A stretch of DNA of 64,000 bases. Origin: Cervus elaphus (taxonomy: Eukaryota > Chordata > Mammalia > Artiodactyla > Cervidae). The position numbers and the translations under genes are program-made. Positions 23,501 through 33,400 of the stretch are shown here, one piece after another (the stretch's first letter is position 1; each line of letters begins with the position of its first letter). The notes beneath the pieces were generated by a model, which saw only the letters and a program-made list of their open reading frames with translations, ran no database searches and had not been told where the DNA came from. The stretch is from assembly GCF_910594005.1 (NCBI RefSeq), contig NC_057820.1:1059001-1123000 (forward strand), in the 5' to 3' direction.

Positions 23501-26500
23501 ATGGAAAATGAAGTTTTAAAATTCCATTTACCTACAATAGACAAAATATGGAAGCAACCCAAATGTCCACAGATGGATGAATGAATAAACAAAACTGTGG
23601 TCTATCCACACGATGGAAGGTTATCCAGCCTTAAAAAGGAAGGAGATTCTGACACCTGTCACAACAAGGGTGAACCTCAAGGACAGTCTGCTCAGGGAAA
23701 CAAGCCAGTCACAAAGGACAGACCGTCTGCGATCCCACTGATATGAGGCCCCTAAGGAGTCAGATTAAGACACAGGAAGTAGGATGGTGGGGCCAGAGGC
23801 GGGGGGCTGTCATCTAAGGAGGCAGTGTCAGCTGAGGGAGAGACGAAGAGTTCTGGTGGTACCGACTTCACCAGTGTGCATGGACTTAATGTCACAGACT
23901 GTTTATTAAAAAATGGGTAAAAATAAATTTTAGGGTGCATATTTTCCTACAAAGGAACATTCCATTTAAATATCATGAAAAAACATGGAACCACACACAA
24001 CTGCAGAGGAGACCAGGAAAAGTCCCGTTCGACCCCCAGGCCCTCCCCAGGAGCGCCCCACCGCTTATTCTCTGACACAGGTGGTCTTAGTACCCTGCTG
24101 CCCCAGCCCCCGATCCAGAGCCGGGTCCTTTGGGGGCGGTGCGGAGGCGCCCATTACCTGCCTGCGCTCGCGGCGGGTCAGGCTGTGGCCGTGGAGGATG
24201 CGCCAGAGCATGCGCGCGGCGATCTTGGTGTCGATCCAGAGCAGGCGGAAGCCGTGGTAGTAGTGCTTCAGCTCGTCCAGGACTCGCTGCCCCAGGGGCT
24301 TCCTCACTGCTGCCTGTGCGGGCGGGCTGTACACGGGGCCACCTTCCTCCAGCTTCTTGTTCTTGTCCTTGAGGGACCGGAGGGACTTCTCCACCACGGA
24401 GTCATCACCCAGCGGACGCGAGGAGTGCCAGCAGCGTGCAGGGAGAAGCCTCGGCCCCGTGAGCACCGCGCATGAGTGCTTGGGCCTCAGCGTCCAGCAG
24501 CCCAGGGGGTCGCCGCGGAAGGAAAGGTATACGGGGTGGACGGGAGTGCAGCCACCCAACGGAATAGGCCTTGGGGAGGGAGAAAAGAAGCGGTGAGGTG
24601 CCAGCCACCTGTCGTGGCCGCCCAGTGGCCCAGTCACACCTCCCAGCCAACTGTCCCGGCAGGACAGACAGACTCCCAACCCCTTCCTGACAGGGAGCCA
24701 CTCCCACCGTCAGAGGCGAAGGGGCTCCTCACAGAGGTCTTGCAGGAGGCCAGCAGGGCTGGCCGGTGCCCACAGCCTCAAAGGAGCAGGTCAGACACAA
24801 CCAACCAGCAAAGGCTCAACCCGCAGAGCAGACGGACCCAGCCTCCGGGCGGGGCCCCCAGGCCAGTGCTTTCCCCTAATGGCGAGCTTCCACCAAGACC
24901 CACGGCTCCTGCACAAGTGCTGAAACTTAGGGAGAATGTTCCAGTCAAGAATGACCCGGACCTATGCATCAGCTGACCACAGGCCTTTGTGCAGAAGGGC
25001 GGACGTGCAGGGTAGAGCCCGCAGCCCAGGCCTCTCCTCCCGCACAGGCCCCTTCGCCAGGCCCAGGCCCGCCTCTCCTCCCACACCGACCCCCCTCAGC
25101 CTGGCAGGGCGGGCTCCACCCGGGGCTTCCCCGGGCCCCTGACTTGCACGACCACCCTTGTGCTCGCCCTCTCAAATCCTCACATGCGGACCGCCTCCCA
25201 CTGGACCACCAGCTCCAGGAGGCCCAGCGAGGAGTGGGTGAGCTGCCTGCACGCCTCGGCACCCTCTCCACTGGCCCCACATTAGGCCTGCAGGGTGCCT
25301 GATCCTGGCAGCGAGAGAATCAGCGTGCTCCTCCAGCGCGACACAGCTGTGCCCTCGGGTCTGCCTGCCGATGGCCACGCGAGGAGGGCCGCTGGCTGCA
25401 GCCTGAGTTCCTGGAGCCTGCGCCGGGCACTCCCCAGCTCTCAGTGCCCATCCAGACCTAGCACGGCCCAAGGTCTGGGCACAACGAGGAGGTCCTCCTC
25501 CAGTGGCAGAAGGCCACTCAGAATCCATCGCTGAAACAGAATTTACTTCACAGTTCTCCTCCTGTGTTTCACACCTTTGTACCTCACCTGTCCCTTAGAG
25601 ACCTCTTCCTCTCACACACAAGTCCACCCTGGGGTGGCCAGAGGCCCGGCGACAGGGCTGTTTATTGCCAGCACACCCCAGCTTCTTCCTACCTGTCCGG
25701 TCATCTCTGCACGCCTGGTCTGCTGCCAGCAGCGGGGCTCAAGGTCTGCGCAGCCTGGCCCAGGTCAAACTCTGGTTCTGCTGCTGACTGCCACGTGACC
25801 TGGGACAGGCAGCCTCCCTGCTGTGCGAGCAGCCCGTGGGGATGAACCCCGAGCAGCTCCTCGGGCACGCCTGCGGCTGAGACGCCGCCAGTCGGGGTGG
25901 AGGAAGCTCTGCCCTTACACGCGGGGGCACTGGATGGCCGCCTTGGCTCTGGCCAGCTGGGCAGGGACGGCTGCGGCCTCTCTTTTGTCCCAGGCCCTTG
26001 CTCCTGCCTTAAAGGGCCAGGTCGGTCCTGTCCCACCGGTCCCTCAGCCCTGCCCTCTCCGAGTCCCAGTGGCTGGAGAATGGCCTCGCCCAGAGCCCAG
26101 CGGGGCCCCCACCTGCACCCTCTGCCCTCCCAGCGGGCAGTGACCACGCTCACCCAGGAAGGCGCCTCACCTCCTGTCTTCACCAAGCTTAACTATCCAC
26201 TTTTCCAACCCCATTACCGAGGAGGCAAGTGGCTTCCATGAGGTATGACGTCACTGACAAGGGGCAGTCAGGAGGCAAGGACAGAGACCCAGGAAGGCAG
26301 ACCCAGCAGAGCAGCCCAGGGCGTATTGGGCGAGGGCTGTGAGGGCCCAGGAATCCGGCTGCCTTCAGGCACGTTTGAGAGTTTATCAACTGTCTAGCCA
26401 GGGCAATCTAGCTATTTTCAAAGGGTACAAATTATATAATTTATCATTTTAAAAATCTCCATCGAAACGAAACTAACTGGTGGGCAGAGGGCGGCCCCCA

Positions 26501-29500
26501 CCCTCCCCAGCCGCCAGGGCCCAGGCATCCGTGTCCTGGAAGCGCTGGCTGCTCAGCTGTGCGGGGCCAGGACCCCACCACCTACCCCAGGCCCCGCAGC
26601 CTTTCTTTTCCTTCTCTCTTTTGGGATAAACCATCTTCAGAGAGAGAGAGAGCGCATGTGTGTGTGCACCCCACTCTAGGTGAAAGCTGCATCTCAACAG
26701 GAAACACACATTGCTGCAGGAGGCCCTGCCCGTCTGCCCCAAGGACTTGGACCCAGGTCCACCTCAGCCCAGCACCTGCCCATACCTTCCGCAAGAGAAG
26801 CCAAGCAGGGCTGCCAGAGCGCCCCTGCGCCCAGGGCGCCCGCCGCAGGGACCCAACCAGCTCTCCACACAGGCACGACTCGACTCTGACGCCTGCCAAC
26901 CCCGCGGTCAGCGTGCCAAGAGGGCGGCCCGGGGTTGGGCCAGGTGGGTGCCAACCCTCCCTGTGCCCCGAAGCTCCTCAGGGCAAACAGGAGAGGGAAG
27001 GCAGGATGGAGCAACAGGCACCGCAGCAACACATGACCCCAGAGGCGGCCTCAAAGCACAGGTGCCCGGGGACCCCACCATCGCCCGCAGAACAACGTGC
27101 ACGTCGGCTGGGACCGGGGGACCGCGTCCCACAACACCCACTGGAGCCTTGGAGGCCACAGGACAGCCTTGTGAGGGAGGGCACTTTAACTTTCTAAATG
27201 CTGTGAACTTATACAACGCTAGATCGCTGTTTTCTGCTATCATGATAATGCATGAGTGACTACAGCTCTCTGATAACAGACCTGGCCACCGAGATTAAAA
27301 AAACTACAACAGAAGCAAATGCACTGGGAAGGAAAAGACAAAAAAAATCATTACAGTGCACTTGGCGATTAACTACCAGATGAGCTAAAAACAACTCACA
27401 GAGCTGTGTGAAGTGGCCACACAGGAGACCCCGAGTGAGTGACGTTCATGCCACCAACAATCACCGAGAAAGGCAACACAGAGGGGGCGCCCGGCACCTC
27501 CAAACGGAGCGCAGCTGGGAGCCGCCTTAAAGGCCACGCACTCTGCCCAACAGAGAGCATGACGCGCTCTTTCCCCAGAGAGAGAGTCTTAATAAAGGAA
27601 ACAACTTAGCGCAGAGAGACTACAAAGTTAACATTCCCAAATGATGTTACAGATTTCATGACGTTCCAGTTACAGTCCCCCAAAGACCATTTCAGAACTG
27701 AACTCATTCAGAAGTTCGTCTGGAAGGCTGTGGAGAACAGAGGTGCCAGCAGGGGTGGACCCTTCCTGCTCACGGGCGGCGGGCACCAGCCCCACGAGTG
27801 CTGGGGTCGCTGACCCGAGGCACCCGGGCTGGTCCAGACGGGCGAGGCCAGTCCACACACCTGTTTGGCAGTCACTACCTTAAAACAACAACTTCACACC
27901 AGAACCCGACAGCTGAGCCTGCAGGACCACACCTGCACAAAATCCCCAGGTCACCACCTGGGCCCCCAACCCCCGGAGCGCCAGCCGCAGGTTACAGAGG
28001 TCACCGAGGACTCTGACAGCCGGAAGGGTGCACTTTAGCGAGAGCAGAGAGGTTCTAGGCTCGGATGCTAATACCTCCACCTCATAAAGAGACTGCATGG
28101 CGACAAAGTCTGGGGACTGTCAGGAGAGAAGCCTGATCAAATCAAAGCCCAGAGCTGGCTGGGAGCACCCTGGCAGCAGGAGGGGCCTGCGGGGAGGGGC
28201 TTTTGAAAACACTTTGTCGCGTCCCCGTCACACACTGCACACGAACCCCTGCCCCTCCACGAAGGAGCGGCTCTAGGGCAGAGAGGCTGGGCAAGCTCCT
28301 CATTCCAGCACTTGATGTTAGGACCAAAAAACTGAAAATACGCTTACACACACTTTTGCCTTAACAGCCAAGCGCGTAACTTGTGCAGTCTTTGTTTTAG
28401 GGAATTGAATCAGTCACAGGAAGCACCCTCCCAGAGTTTCAGAGCCAAGAGGAGGAGACAAATCAAAGAAAGAACCCAAAGCACCCCCAGCTCCGGGGAC
28501 AAGGGGTCATAAGGGGCTGGACACTGTCACACAAGAAGGATCGTGGGTGTCCACTCCAGGCACCAGGGCAGGTGGACATGGATGCCCCACCACATAGGTG
28601 AGGGTCAGGAGACCAAGCCTGGGGTGCGGACGGGGGTGATGGCAGACAGGGAGAGTGCAACAGCCCCACAGGAAATACATCTGTGGGTGACGGAAAACGG
28701 GGAAGCCCTCCCGCCTCTCAGCAGTACCACTGACCTCCCACCACACTCCAGATCCATCCCCAGAACCAGTAGGGAAAGCCCCACGATCAATCCACAGGGT
28801 CCTTTGGGAAGGACTGAGCGTGGTGTGGGGGAGGGTCTGTGGGCGTTAACACGAGAAGGCCCTGGAACAGCAGCTGCGTGAGGATGGAAGAGACTCAGCA
28901 ACTGTGCAGACTGCAGACACCGCTGCAGGTTTAGAGCAGAAATACAAGGGACTTCCTGTGGTCCAAGGGCTAAGGCTCCACGCTCCCAATGCAGGGGGCC
29001 TGGGTTCGATCCTTGTCAGGGAATTAAATCCCACATGCTGTAACTAAGACTCAGCACCAGCCTAAAAAATTAATTAAAAAAAAAAAAAAAGACCAGAATA
29101 ATACACCAAAAAGGCTAATAATACCTGTAACAGGTCCTGGGATTATGAGTGTTTATTTCCCAAATATTCACTAAAATATGTGGTTACATACGTCAAGATG
29201 AAAAAATACCGGTTTAAAAGAACAAAGTAAAAAAAAGTAAAAAAATAAAAAATAAAAAAAAATAAAATAAAAATAAAAGAACAAAGTAGGATATACCACC
29301 CACACAAGCCAAGAATCACATCACCTGAGCATTTTCAAGCCCCCATGTTTAAACAGGCAGAAAATGACATTCATTTACTCACACGTAGCTCATCAACCCC
29401 ACAGCGCTGGCACCACTAAGGCAGGCCAGATTCCCAACAGGACCTGTGACGAAAATAGAAAAAACAAAGTCAGTTTCAAACAGTGGCTTTATGCAGGCAT

Positions 29501-32500
29501 CTCTTCCTTCTGTGGAGCAAGTTTCTGGAAGCCCACTCTGAGTGTTGTGTGGTGAGGGCTCTGCCCCAGGTGGAATGTAGTGTCTTGGTAGCATCCCTGG
29601 CTGAACACACCCTAACTTGGGGACCAGACTCTGGTGGCCATGGGCCCAGGGAGCCCGGGTCGTCAGGTCTCCCCAGGTGGGACCACCCCGACTCACTCCA
29701 GCTGCCTCTGGTTGAAGAGGCAGGGCACACATGACCCCTAACAGGCAGACAGCTGCACAGAGCAAGCAAGGTCAGGTCAGGTCAGTTGCTCAGTCATATC
29801 TGACTCTGCAACACCATGGACTGCAGCATGCCAGGCTTCCCTGTCCATCACCAACTCCCGGAGTTTACTCAAACTCATGTCCATCAAGCCAGTGATGGCA
29901 TCCGACCATCTCATCCTCTGTCGTCCCCTTCTCCTCCCGCCTTCAATCTTTCCCAGTGTCAAAGTCTTTACCAATGAGTCAGCTCTTCGCATCAGGTGGC
30001 CAAAGTACTGGAGTTTCAACTTCAGCATCAGTCCTTCCAATGAATATTCAGGACTGATCTCCTTTAGGATAGACTGGTTGGATCTTGTTGCAGTCCAAGG
30101 GACTCTCAAGAGTCTTCTCCAACACCACGGTTCAAAAGCATCAATTTTTCAGTACTCAGCTTTCTTTATAGTTCAACTCTCACATCCATACATGGCTACT
30201 GGAATAACCATAGCTTTGACTAGATGGCAAGGGCCCCATCCAAATGACCCAATACCCTCCATGCCCATGTGAAGGGTGGGGGTTATGAGAATGACCAGGA
30301 AAACCAAAACCAAGAGTAAACCGTTTCTTGGATATACCATGTTGATGAGCGCACAGCACATTTTTAGGATTCTGATACACTTCTAACACTTTCTCTAACT
30401 CTAGTTCCCAAGACCTCACTCCAGCCGAGGTGGACCCATCTACCTTGTCTCCCAAACAGAAGCCTCCCCACAACCTTGCAACAACCAGACCAGCTGCCAC
30501 AGCACCCAGCGCCCCCTGGCCTGCCCCCTCCCGACCCTGCGAGCCCCTTCCCCTGCTCTCCCCACTCAGAAGCCTTCACAGTAAACTCAGACTGGGGTCC
30601 AGGCTCTGTAGGGGGTTGCTGGGCCACTCCGTCCTCCTGAGGGCCCTTCTGTGGTTTCTTTCCCAACACCCACCCTCCACCTCTCACCCCGACTGGGTCT
30701 CCTACGACTCAGTTCTACTCTAACTCCCCAGGGGGCGTGCAGACCCACAGGTGAAGGGCTTGGTCCCGCAAGACTGTCACCACTTCAAATGCCAGTTGCA
30801 AGTGGGGTCTGCAGGCTACCCACACTTCTGCCAACTATAAACTCGGGAGTTCCTATGGCCCCTTCAGTTTTGATAATTTGCTAGAATGCCCCCCAGAACC
30901 CCAGAAAGTACTCAAGCCAATACCGTGGTTTATTATAAAGGATACAGATGGACAACCAGATGGAAAGGGATACAGTGTGAGATCTGGGAGAGTCCTTGGG
31001 TACAGCAGCTCTTGTCCCCTCTGCCTGGCAGGCACCCCCCAGCCCTAAAGCTCCCCAAGCCTCCCATCCCCAGTCCCTATCTTAAGGGCCTAGGGATTAT
31101 CAATTACACCCTTGGTCACTGGCAACTGAATTCCGTCTCCAGACCCCTCCCCTCCTTGTGGGTCTGGAAGGTCCCACCCTCTAATCACAGGTGCATAGCT
31201 AGTGCAAACTCTGGTATGTGGGAAAGCGGCTCATTATGAATAGCAAAAGATCTGCTTATCATTCAAGAAATTCCTAGGGTTTTGGGGGCTCTGCCAGGAA
31301 CCCAGGATGAGAAAAAGAAACCAAACTCATTTCTTCCTATCCCACACCTTTATTCACCTGGCTTCCAGGAAACACGTTCTCTGGGTTCTCCCTGCTAAGC
31401 TCCAGCAGGATCCTCCCCAGACACTCCGTACCTGAACACACATGGATACACGAGGCCTTCAGGTCTGCCAGGCACCTCACATGCAACAGCTCCAAGAACT
31501 CCTGGATTCCCAGCCCGCTCCCTTGTTTCAATAATGGCGGGAGGCCAGGCCTTCTGTCTCACACCCAGTCCTTGGCAAATCAGGTCAGCCCACCTCTGCA
31601 AGTCCCAGCCGACTCCCAAGTCCATGCCACACACAACAACTTCCTCCCAAAGAGCAAAGTGTGCAAAAGGGCAGGAAGTAACTCTACAGTAGACACCACC
31701 TCAGCCCGCTGATCAAGGTCAGCAGGCCATGGTAAGTCCTGCTGCAGGAGGCACCCTAGATGGAAGGGATGAGGACACACTTCACCTCCGGGATCTTCCT
31801 CCCCAAACCCTGAACCTGTCTAAACATGAGGAAAACATCAGACAAATCCCAACAGGTGATGTCCTACAATATACCTGACCAGACCTCCTCAAAACTGTCA
31901 AGGAAAGTCTGGGGAACCATTACAGTCAAGATACCAAAAAGAAATTGTGACTAAATGTAATGGGGTGTCCTGGATGGGGTCCTGGGACAAAAATAAAGGA
32001 CATCAGAATAAACTATGTGCAGAATAAGGGAAACCTGAATACTTTATGCATTATGTAATACTGTGGGTTTACTAATTATGACAAGACCCAAACTGATGTA
32101 AGATGTTAATAATGGAGGAAATGTGCTCCAGAAACAGGCTGCCCCCAGCTCAGCTGGGAGCATCATTTCAAGGGTTCTGGGACTGGCTCCCTACAGTCCA
32201 GCCCTGGGTCCTGACCACCTCTCAGCCCCTTCATGTCTTAGTTACTATGGGAAACACCTATGTTCCCGGAATGATTCAAGCACAAAACAAATTCAGCTAA
32301 CTTCTAAACTGTAAACATGCTACAGAAATGTGCGTGGCCAAAGTATCTTTACCACCATCCTTAAGAAGCAAGAGAGGAGAGAGAGAGAGCCCTGAGAACA
32401 GAGGAGACGACTACAGGCTGGACTGGGCAGCCAGACTGTGGGTTCACAGAGGAGTGCTCGCTGAGGCTCCATGCCCTTCTCCTGGCTCCAAAGGTCTAAG

Positions 32501-33400
32501 CAGCTGATCAGCCATCAGTGTCAAAAATGACAAGAACCATGTTATCTAGGGTGCCTTTACAAAGGGTAAATGCCTTGAAACAGATAATTTCACTTGAGAA
32601 TCTCAATCTCACTGTACAAAATAATAAGCAACGAACTGAGAAAGGATAATACAAAAAGAGACACGGAGAGCCGGTCAGTGCAGGCGCCCTCCATGTGGGC
32701 TCCCGAGAGCCCGGCCTCAGGTGCGGTCTCTGAGTCCCAGCTAGCGTCTCTGAGGCTCCAGGGACAACGAGACCTGCCTGAGGCCATAGAGAAAGGCCCT
32801 GGGACCCTGCACGACGCCCATGTGGAACGCCATAAGGGTATCGGTCCCACGGACGTCCCGCAGGACGGGTACAAGTGCCCGCCGTGCCCCCCGCCATCTC
32901 TGCAGCCCCGAACGCGGCCCGAGGGCAAGGCTGTCTTCGCGAGTGGGCGCCAGGCCCGCTGGGCTCGACCACGAACGGGGAGCGCCGACACCGCCCCAGG
33001 CTGGCTGGCAGCTTGCTCTCTTCGAAACTTTCCCGACGCAGCGGCCGGTGGCCGGGAGACTAAGGTCAAGGCGCGAATGAGTCACGGACCCGCTCCCGCC
33101 CGCACCCACGGCCCGGGCTCTCCCCACCCCCGGGGCGAACGGCCGACCGGGGCAGGGCGGACGGGCGAGGCCGCGCAAGGTCCCCCCAGACGGGACCCCG
33201 GTTCTGGGCTGGGTCCGAGAGCCGCGACCCGCCCCGTCTGAGGGGGCGGCCGGTACCGCGGCCGGCCCATCCCAGCCCCCGGCCCGGGCCCCGTGCCATC
33301 TGTCGATCGCCGGCTCCTTACCCTTCGGCGCGGCGGCGCGGGGCGGCGGGAGGCGAGCGGGCCCGCGGCCGCGACAACTCCTCAGTAAGATGGACGCCAT
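8388..33400 (-). CDS. LETM1: LETM1, complete 14-exon coding region
   Basis: Leucine zipper-EF-hand transmembrane protein 1 of the inner mitochondrial membrane. It is needed for mitochondrial K+/H+ (and, debated, Ca2+/H+) exchange, volume control and cristae shape, and is deleted in Wolf-Hirschhorn syndrome. Joining 14 exons (33322-33400, 29383-29443, 24158-24569, 22853-22996, 22188-22325, 21301-21504, 17071-17190, 16393-16524, 15979-16137, 15516-15650, 12254-12388, 10535-10725, 9262-9400, 8388-8537) gives 2199 nt: 732 residues plus TAG (human 739). Order of parts: Arg-rich mitochondrial presequence (1-~95), DELKHYYHGFRLLWIDTK region, one membrane helix (~195-215), LETM ribosome-binding-like domain (~235-430), coiled coils (~431-483, 529-600), an EF-hand loop DDNKDGKVNIDD (669-680), and a Lys/Glu-rich tail. 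All introns are GT-AG and phases agree throughout. Exon 2 is the least conserved and was placed by phase and similarity. Confidence 0.96.
9262..9400 (-). CDS. LETM1: LETM1 exon 13 (EF-hand)
   Basis: 139 nt encoding ETVISVSELISAMKQIKHIP and on through the EF-hand loop DDNKDGKVNIDD. Loop positions 1 (D), 3 (N), 5 (D), 6 (G), 8 (V) and 12 (D) are suited to Ca2+ binding, with Asp in place of the usual Glu at position 12. Confidence 0.97.
10115..10385. repeat. GTGCAC/TGCATG minisatellite in LETM1 intron 12
   Basis: About 270 bp of nearly alternating purine-pyrimidine words (GTGCACGTCTGCAG, TGCACGTGTGCA). The block GTGCACGTCTGCAGTCTGCA starts at 10218 and again at 10306, an 88 bp higher-order period. 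Confidence 0.85.
10535..10725 (-). CDS. LETM1: LETM1 exon 12
   Basis: 191 nt encoding DLQEIKKELSKTGEEMYVEE through KRLTKRVQQMIGQMD. It ends in a variable GKLGPAAEGAPAG linker with a split Gly codon. Confidence 0.95.
10797..11617 (+). mobile_element. Retrocopy (SINE + 3'UTR-like sequence + A tail) with 17 bp target duplication
   Basis: TAAGTGGGTCAGTCCAG occurs at 10797-10813 and again at 11601-11617. Between them lie a Bov-A-type SINE (10814-~10940), ~620 bp of AT-rich sequence that I do not recognise, an AATAAA at 11565-11570, and an A-rich tail (11581-11600). The first duplicate is preceded by CTTTTAAAG, a good L1-endonuclease site. This is the layout of one retrotransposition of a polyadenylated RNA. 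The source transcript is unknown; no convincing open frame is kept. Confidence 0.8.
10814..10945 (+). mobile_element. Bov-A/Bov-tA SINE at the 5' end of the retrocopy
   Basis: Starts GAGAAGGAAATGGCAACCCA and runs through the CAAAGAGTCAGATATGACTG segment to CTTCATTTTTCACTTTC, the standard Bov-A monomer. It sits directly after the 5' target duplication. Confidence 0.85.
11618..12253 (-). other. LETM1 intron 11, unique part
   Basis: Unique intronic sequence between the retrocopy and exon 11. I see no repeat or RNA gene in it. Confidence 0.5.
12254..12388 (-). CDS. LETM1: LETM1 exon 11 (coiled coil)
   Basis: 135 nt encoding EEEITQEEIDVLSNACSKLK and on to LLKEDVQDYSQ, the second conserved coiled coil. 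Confidence 0.96.
12800..12998 (-). mobile_element. BovB 3'-end fragment, antisense
   Basis: GTCTGACTCTTTGTGACCCC, ACTGCAGCACGCCAGG and CTCATCCTCTGTC segments match the reverse complement of the BovB 3' region. It is truncated, in LETM1 intron 10. Confidence 0.85.
13005..13290 (-). mobile_element. L1 fragment, antisense
   Basis: Order of phrases (GGAATTG...TTGAATCCACAGATC...AAGTCTTCATG...CCTCAACAACAG...ATTTACCCCAAGTAGTTCA) follows the reverse complement of the distal L1 ORF2 region. Old and diverged. Confidence 0.55.
13714..13890 (-). mobile_element. CHR-type tRNA-Glu SINE, antisense, diverged
   Basis: TGCACTGGGTCTTCGCTGC, TGCAGTGGCTTCTCTTGG and CTGACCACCAGGGCAG are the recurring landmarks of antisense CHR SINEs. 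Several indels are present. Confidence 0.6.
13891..15515 (-). other. LETM1 intron 10, unique part
   Basis: GC-rich unique sequence. I see no exon, RNA gene or clear repeat. Confidence 0.5.
15516..15650 (-). CDS. LETM1: LETM1 exon 10 (variable linker)
   Basis: 135 nt encoding a Pro/Glu/Ala-rich linker (KEAEPEVVAEGAPGRPV...) that ends with the conserved LKDSAPVLEGLK. This linker is poorly conserved between mammals. Frame and splice sites are intact. Confidence 0.93.
15979..16137 (-). CDS. LETM1: LETM1 exon 9 (coiled coil)
   Basis: 159 nt encoding [20 protein letters not shown] through QEEAAIQQEHREKELQ, a Glu/Lys/Gln-rich coiled coil. It ends in an Ala-rich run (RKSQAAAAQAA) where the human protein reads differently (KRSEVAKDF...). 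Confidence 0.94.
16393..16524 (-). CDS. LETM1: LETM1 exon 8
   Basis: 132 nt encoding WLELHLHQEIPTSLLILSRA and on to LQTLPEIV, the end of the LETM1 domain. Both boundaries fall between codons. Confidence 0.97.
17071..17190 (-). CDS. LETM1: LETM1 exon 7
   Basis: 120 nt encoding [20 protein letters not shown] and on to RLRDQLKQ. Continues the LETM1 domain. Donor gtgcgt, acceptor gacag. Confidence 0.97.
18390..18720 (-). mobile_element. L1 fragment, antisense, LETM1 intron 6
   Basis: The order GTTGACAGTTTTT...CCTGGCCTCCAGGCTTCTGATGAG...TTTGTCTTTCAAGTTTG...TTGGTTTCTTAAGTCTG...TCTGGGAAATGG follows the reverse complement of an old L1 ORF2/3' region. Confidence 0.6.
19053..19089. repeat. Perfect 15 bp inverted repeat with 7 nt loop
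   Basis: TCAGTGGGCGTGGTC (19053-19067), spacer TCCAGCT, then its exact reverse complement (19075-19089). Each arm holds a CCACGCCC/GGGCGTGG KLF-type box. Lies in LETM1 intron 6. Confidence 0.85.
19840..19950. mobile_element. MIR-like SINE remnant
   Basis: GAGGTCAGGCCACCTGTTCAACGTCACACAACAGTGAGTGG resembles the MIR core (in two adjoining parts: GAGGTCA...TTC and CACACAACAGTGAGTGG). Very diverged. Confidence 0.35.
21137..21210 (+). mobile_element. L1 3'-end remnant
   Basis: TTAATAAATTATGACATACC followed by ATAATGGAACATTAGGCCGC is the common L1 3'UTR phrase (sense strand), strongly diverged. Confidence 0.5.
21301..21504 (-). CDS. LETM1: LETM1 exon 6 (LETM1 RBD core)
   Basis: 204 nt encoding [20 protein letters not shown] and on to MRLRSIKADDK. 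This is the core of the LETM1 14-3-3-like/ribosome-binding domain and is essentially the human sequence. Confidence 0.97.
22188..22325 (-). CDS. LETM1: LETM1 exon 5
   Basis: 138 nt, in phase at both ends. It encodes [20 protein letters not shown] through TKDFSVFFQK, the charged matrix helix directly after the membrane span. Confidence 0.96.
22853..22996 (-). CDS. LETM1: LETM1 exon 4 (transmembrane helix)
   Basis: 144 nt encoding [20 protein letters not shown] and onward to STFETQSSK. It contains the single hydrophobic membrane span with its conserved Pro residues ([17 protein letters not shown]), characteristic of the LETM1 family. Confidence 0.96.
23150..23275 (+). mobile_element. CHR-type tRNA-Glu SINE, sense, LETM1 intron 3
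   Basis: tRNA-like head GGCTCCCCTGGCAGGCCAGTG, CACTGCAGGGGGCACAGGTC, and a poor A-rich end (aaaaaaggaaaagaaaa region). Confidence 0.7.
23441..23945 (+). mobile_element. L1 3'-end fragment, sense, LETM1 intron 3
   Basis: Phrases such as GGAAGCAACCCAAATGTCCA, CAGATGGATGAATGAATAAA and CTGTGGTCTATCCACACGAT are hallmark L1 3'UTR/ORF2-end sequence. It continues to a region near 23940. Confidence 0.75.
24158..24569 (-). CDS. LETM1: LETM1 exon 3 (processing region and matrix/membrane-proximal domain)
   Basis: 412 nt with donor gtaatg and acceptor cccaag. It encodes PIPLGGCTPVHPV..., the WHSSRP segment near the expected presequence cleavage, DDSVVEKSLRSLKDKNKKLEEGGP, and the highly conserved QRVLDELKHYYHGFRLLWID stretch up to LTRRERRQ. 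Confidence 0.93.
24570..28950 (-). other. LETM1 intron 2, unique part
   Basis: GC-rich unique sequence, with an (AG)n/(TG)n microsatellite at about 26638-26665 and a MIR-like trace around 25765-25840. I see no other exon in this stretch. Confidence 0.5.
28951..29090 (+). mobile_element. CHR-type tRNA-Glu SINE, sense, with A tail
   Basis: Head AGGGACTTCCTGTGGTCCAA, B-box-like GGGTTCGATCC, end in an A15 run at about 29076-29090. Lies in LETM1 intron 2. Confidence 0.85.
29216..29288 (+). mobile_element. Orphan A-rich tail flanked by 14 bp target duplication
   Basis: AAAAGAACAAAGTA at 29216-29229 is repeated at 29275-29288. The 45 bp between them is only A-rich (aaaaaataaaa-type). The left flank TTTAAAAG is an L1-endonuclease-type site. 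This looks like a retro-insertion truncated to its tail. Confidence 0.65.
29383..29443 (-). CDS. LETM1: LETM1 exon 2 (61 nt, divergent)
   Basis: Acceptor cacag and donor gtgagt flank 61 nt that supply exactly the two bases needed after exon 1 and leave two for exon 3. It encodes PVGNLACLSGASAVGLMSY, which keeps only parts (G, A-LS-AS, GL) of the human segment GDPAHLSCASTLGLRNC but has the same spacing to the conserved CTP.HPV motif. It lies in the presequence region, where divergence is expected. mRNA support would be decisive. Confidence 0.82.
29768..30240 (-). mobile_element. BovB 3' fragment, antisense, LETM1 intron 1
   Basis: About 470 bp matching the reverse complement of the BovB 3' half: CACCATGGACTGCAGCATGC, GGTGGCCAAAGTACTGGAGT, CAGTCCAAGGGACTCTCAAG, CATCCATACATGGCTACTGG. 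It is better preserved than the copy at 12.8 kb. Confidence 0.9.
30840..31300. mobile_element. Probable old interspersed (LTR-like) repeat
   Basis: TTGATAATTTGCTAGAATG, GGTTTATTATAAAGGATACA, and ACCCTTGGTCACTGGCAACT resemble an old mammalian interspersed repeat with LTR character. I cannot name the family. Confidence 0.4.
31301..32849 (-). other. LETM1 intron 1, unique part
   Basis: Moderately AT-rich sequence without a recognised exon or repeat; a short GA tract lies near 32375-32390. Confidence 0.5.

Noticed and set aside
24065..24679. Upstream ATG frame extending LETM1 exon 3
   Set aside because: The frame passes the acceptor at 24570-24571 into intron. The real N-terminus is in exons 1-2, as shown by the MASILLRSCRGR match.
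28951..29090. tRNA-like A and B boxes
   Set aside because: They are heads of CHR/Bov-tA SINEs (here and at many other positions) and cannot fold to a full tRNA cloverleaf.
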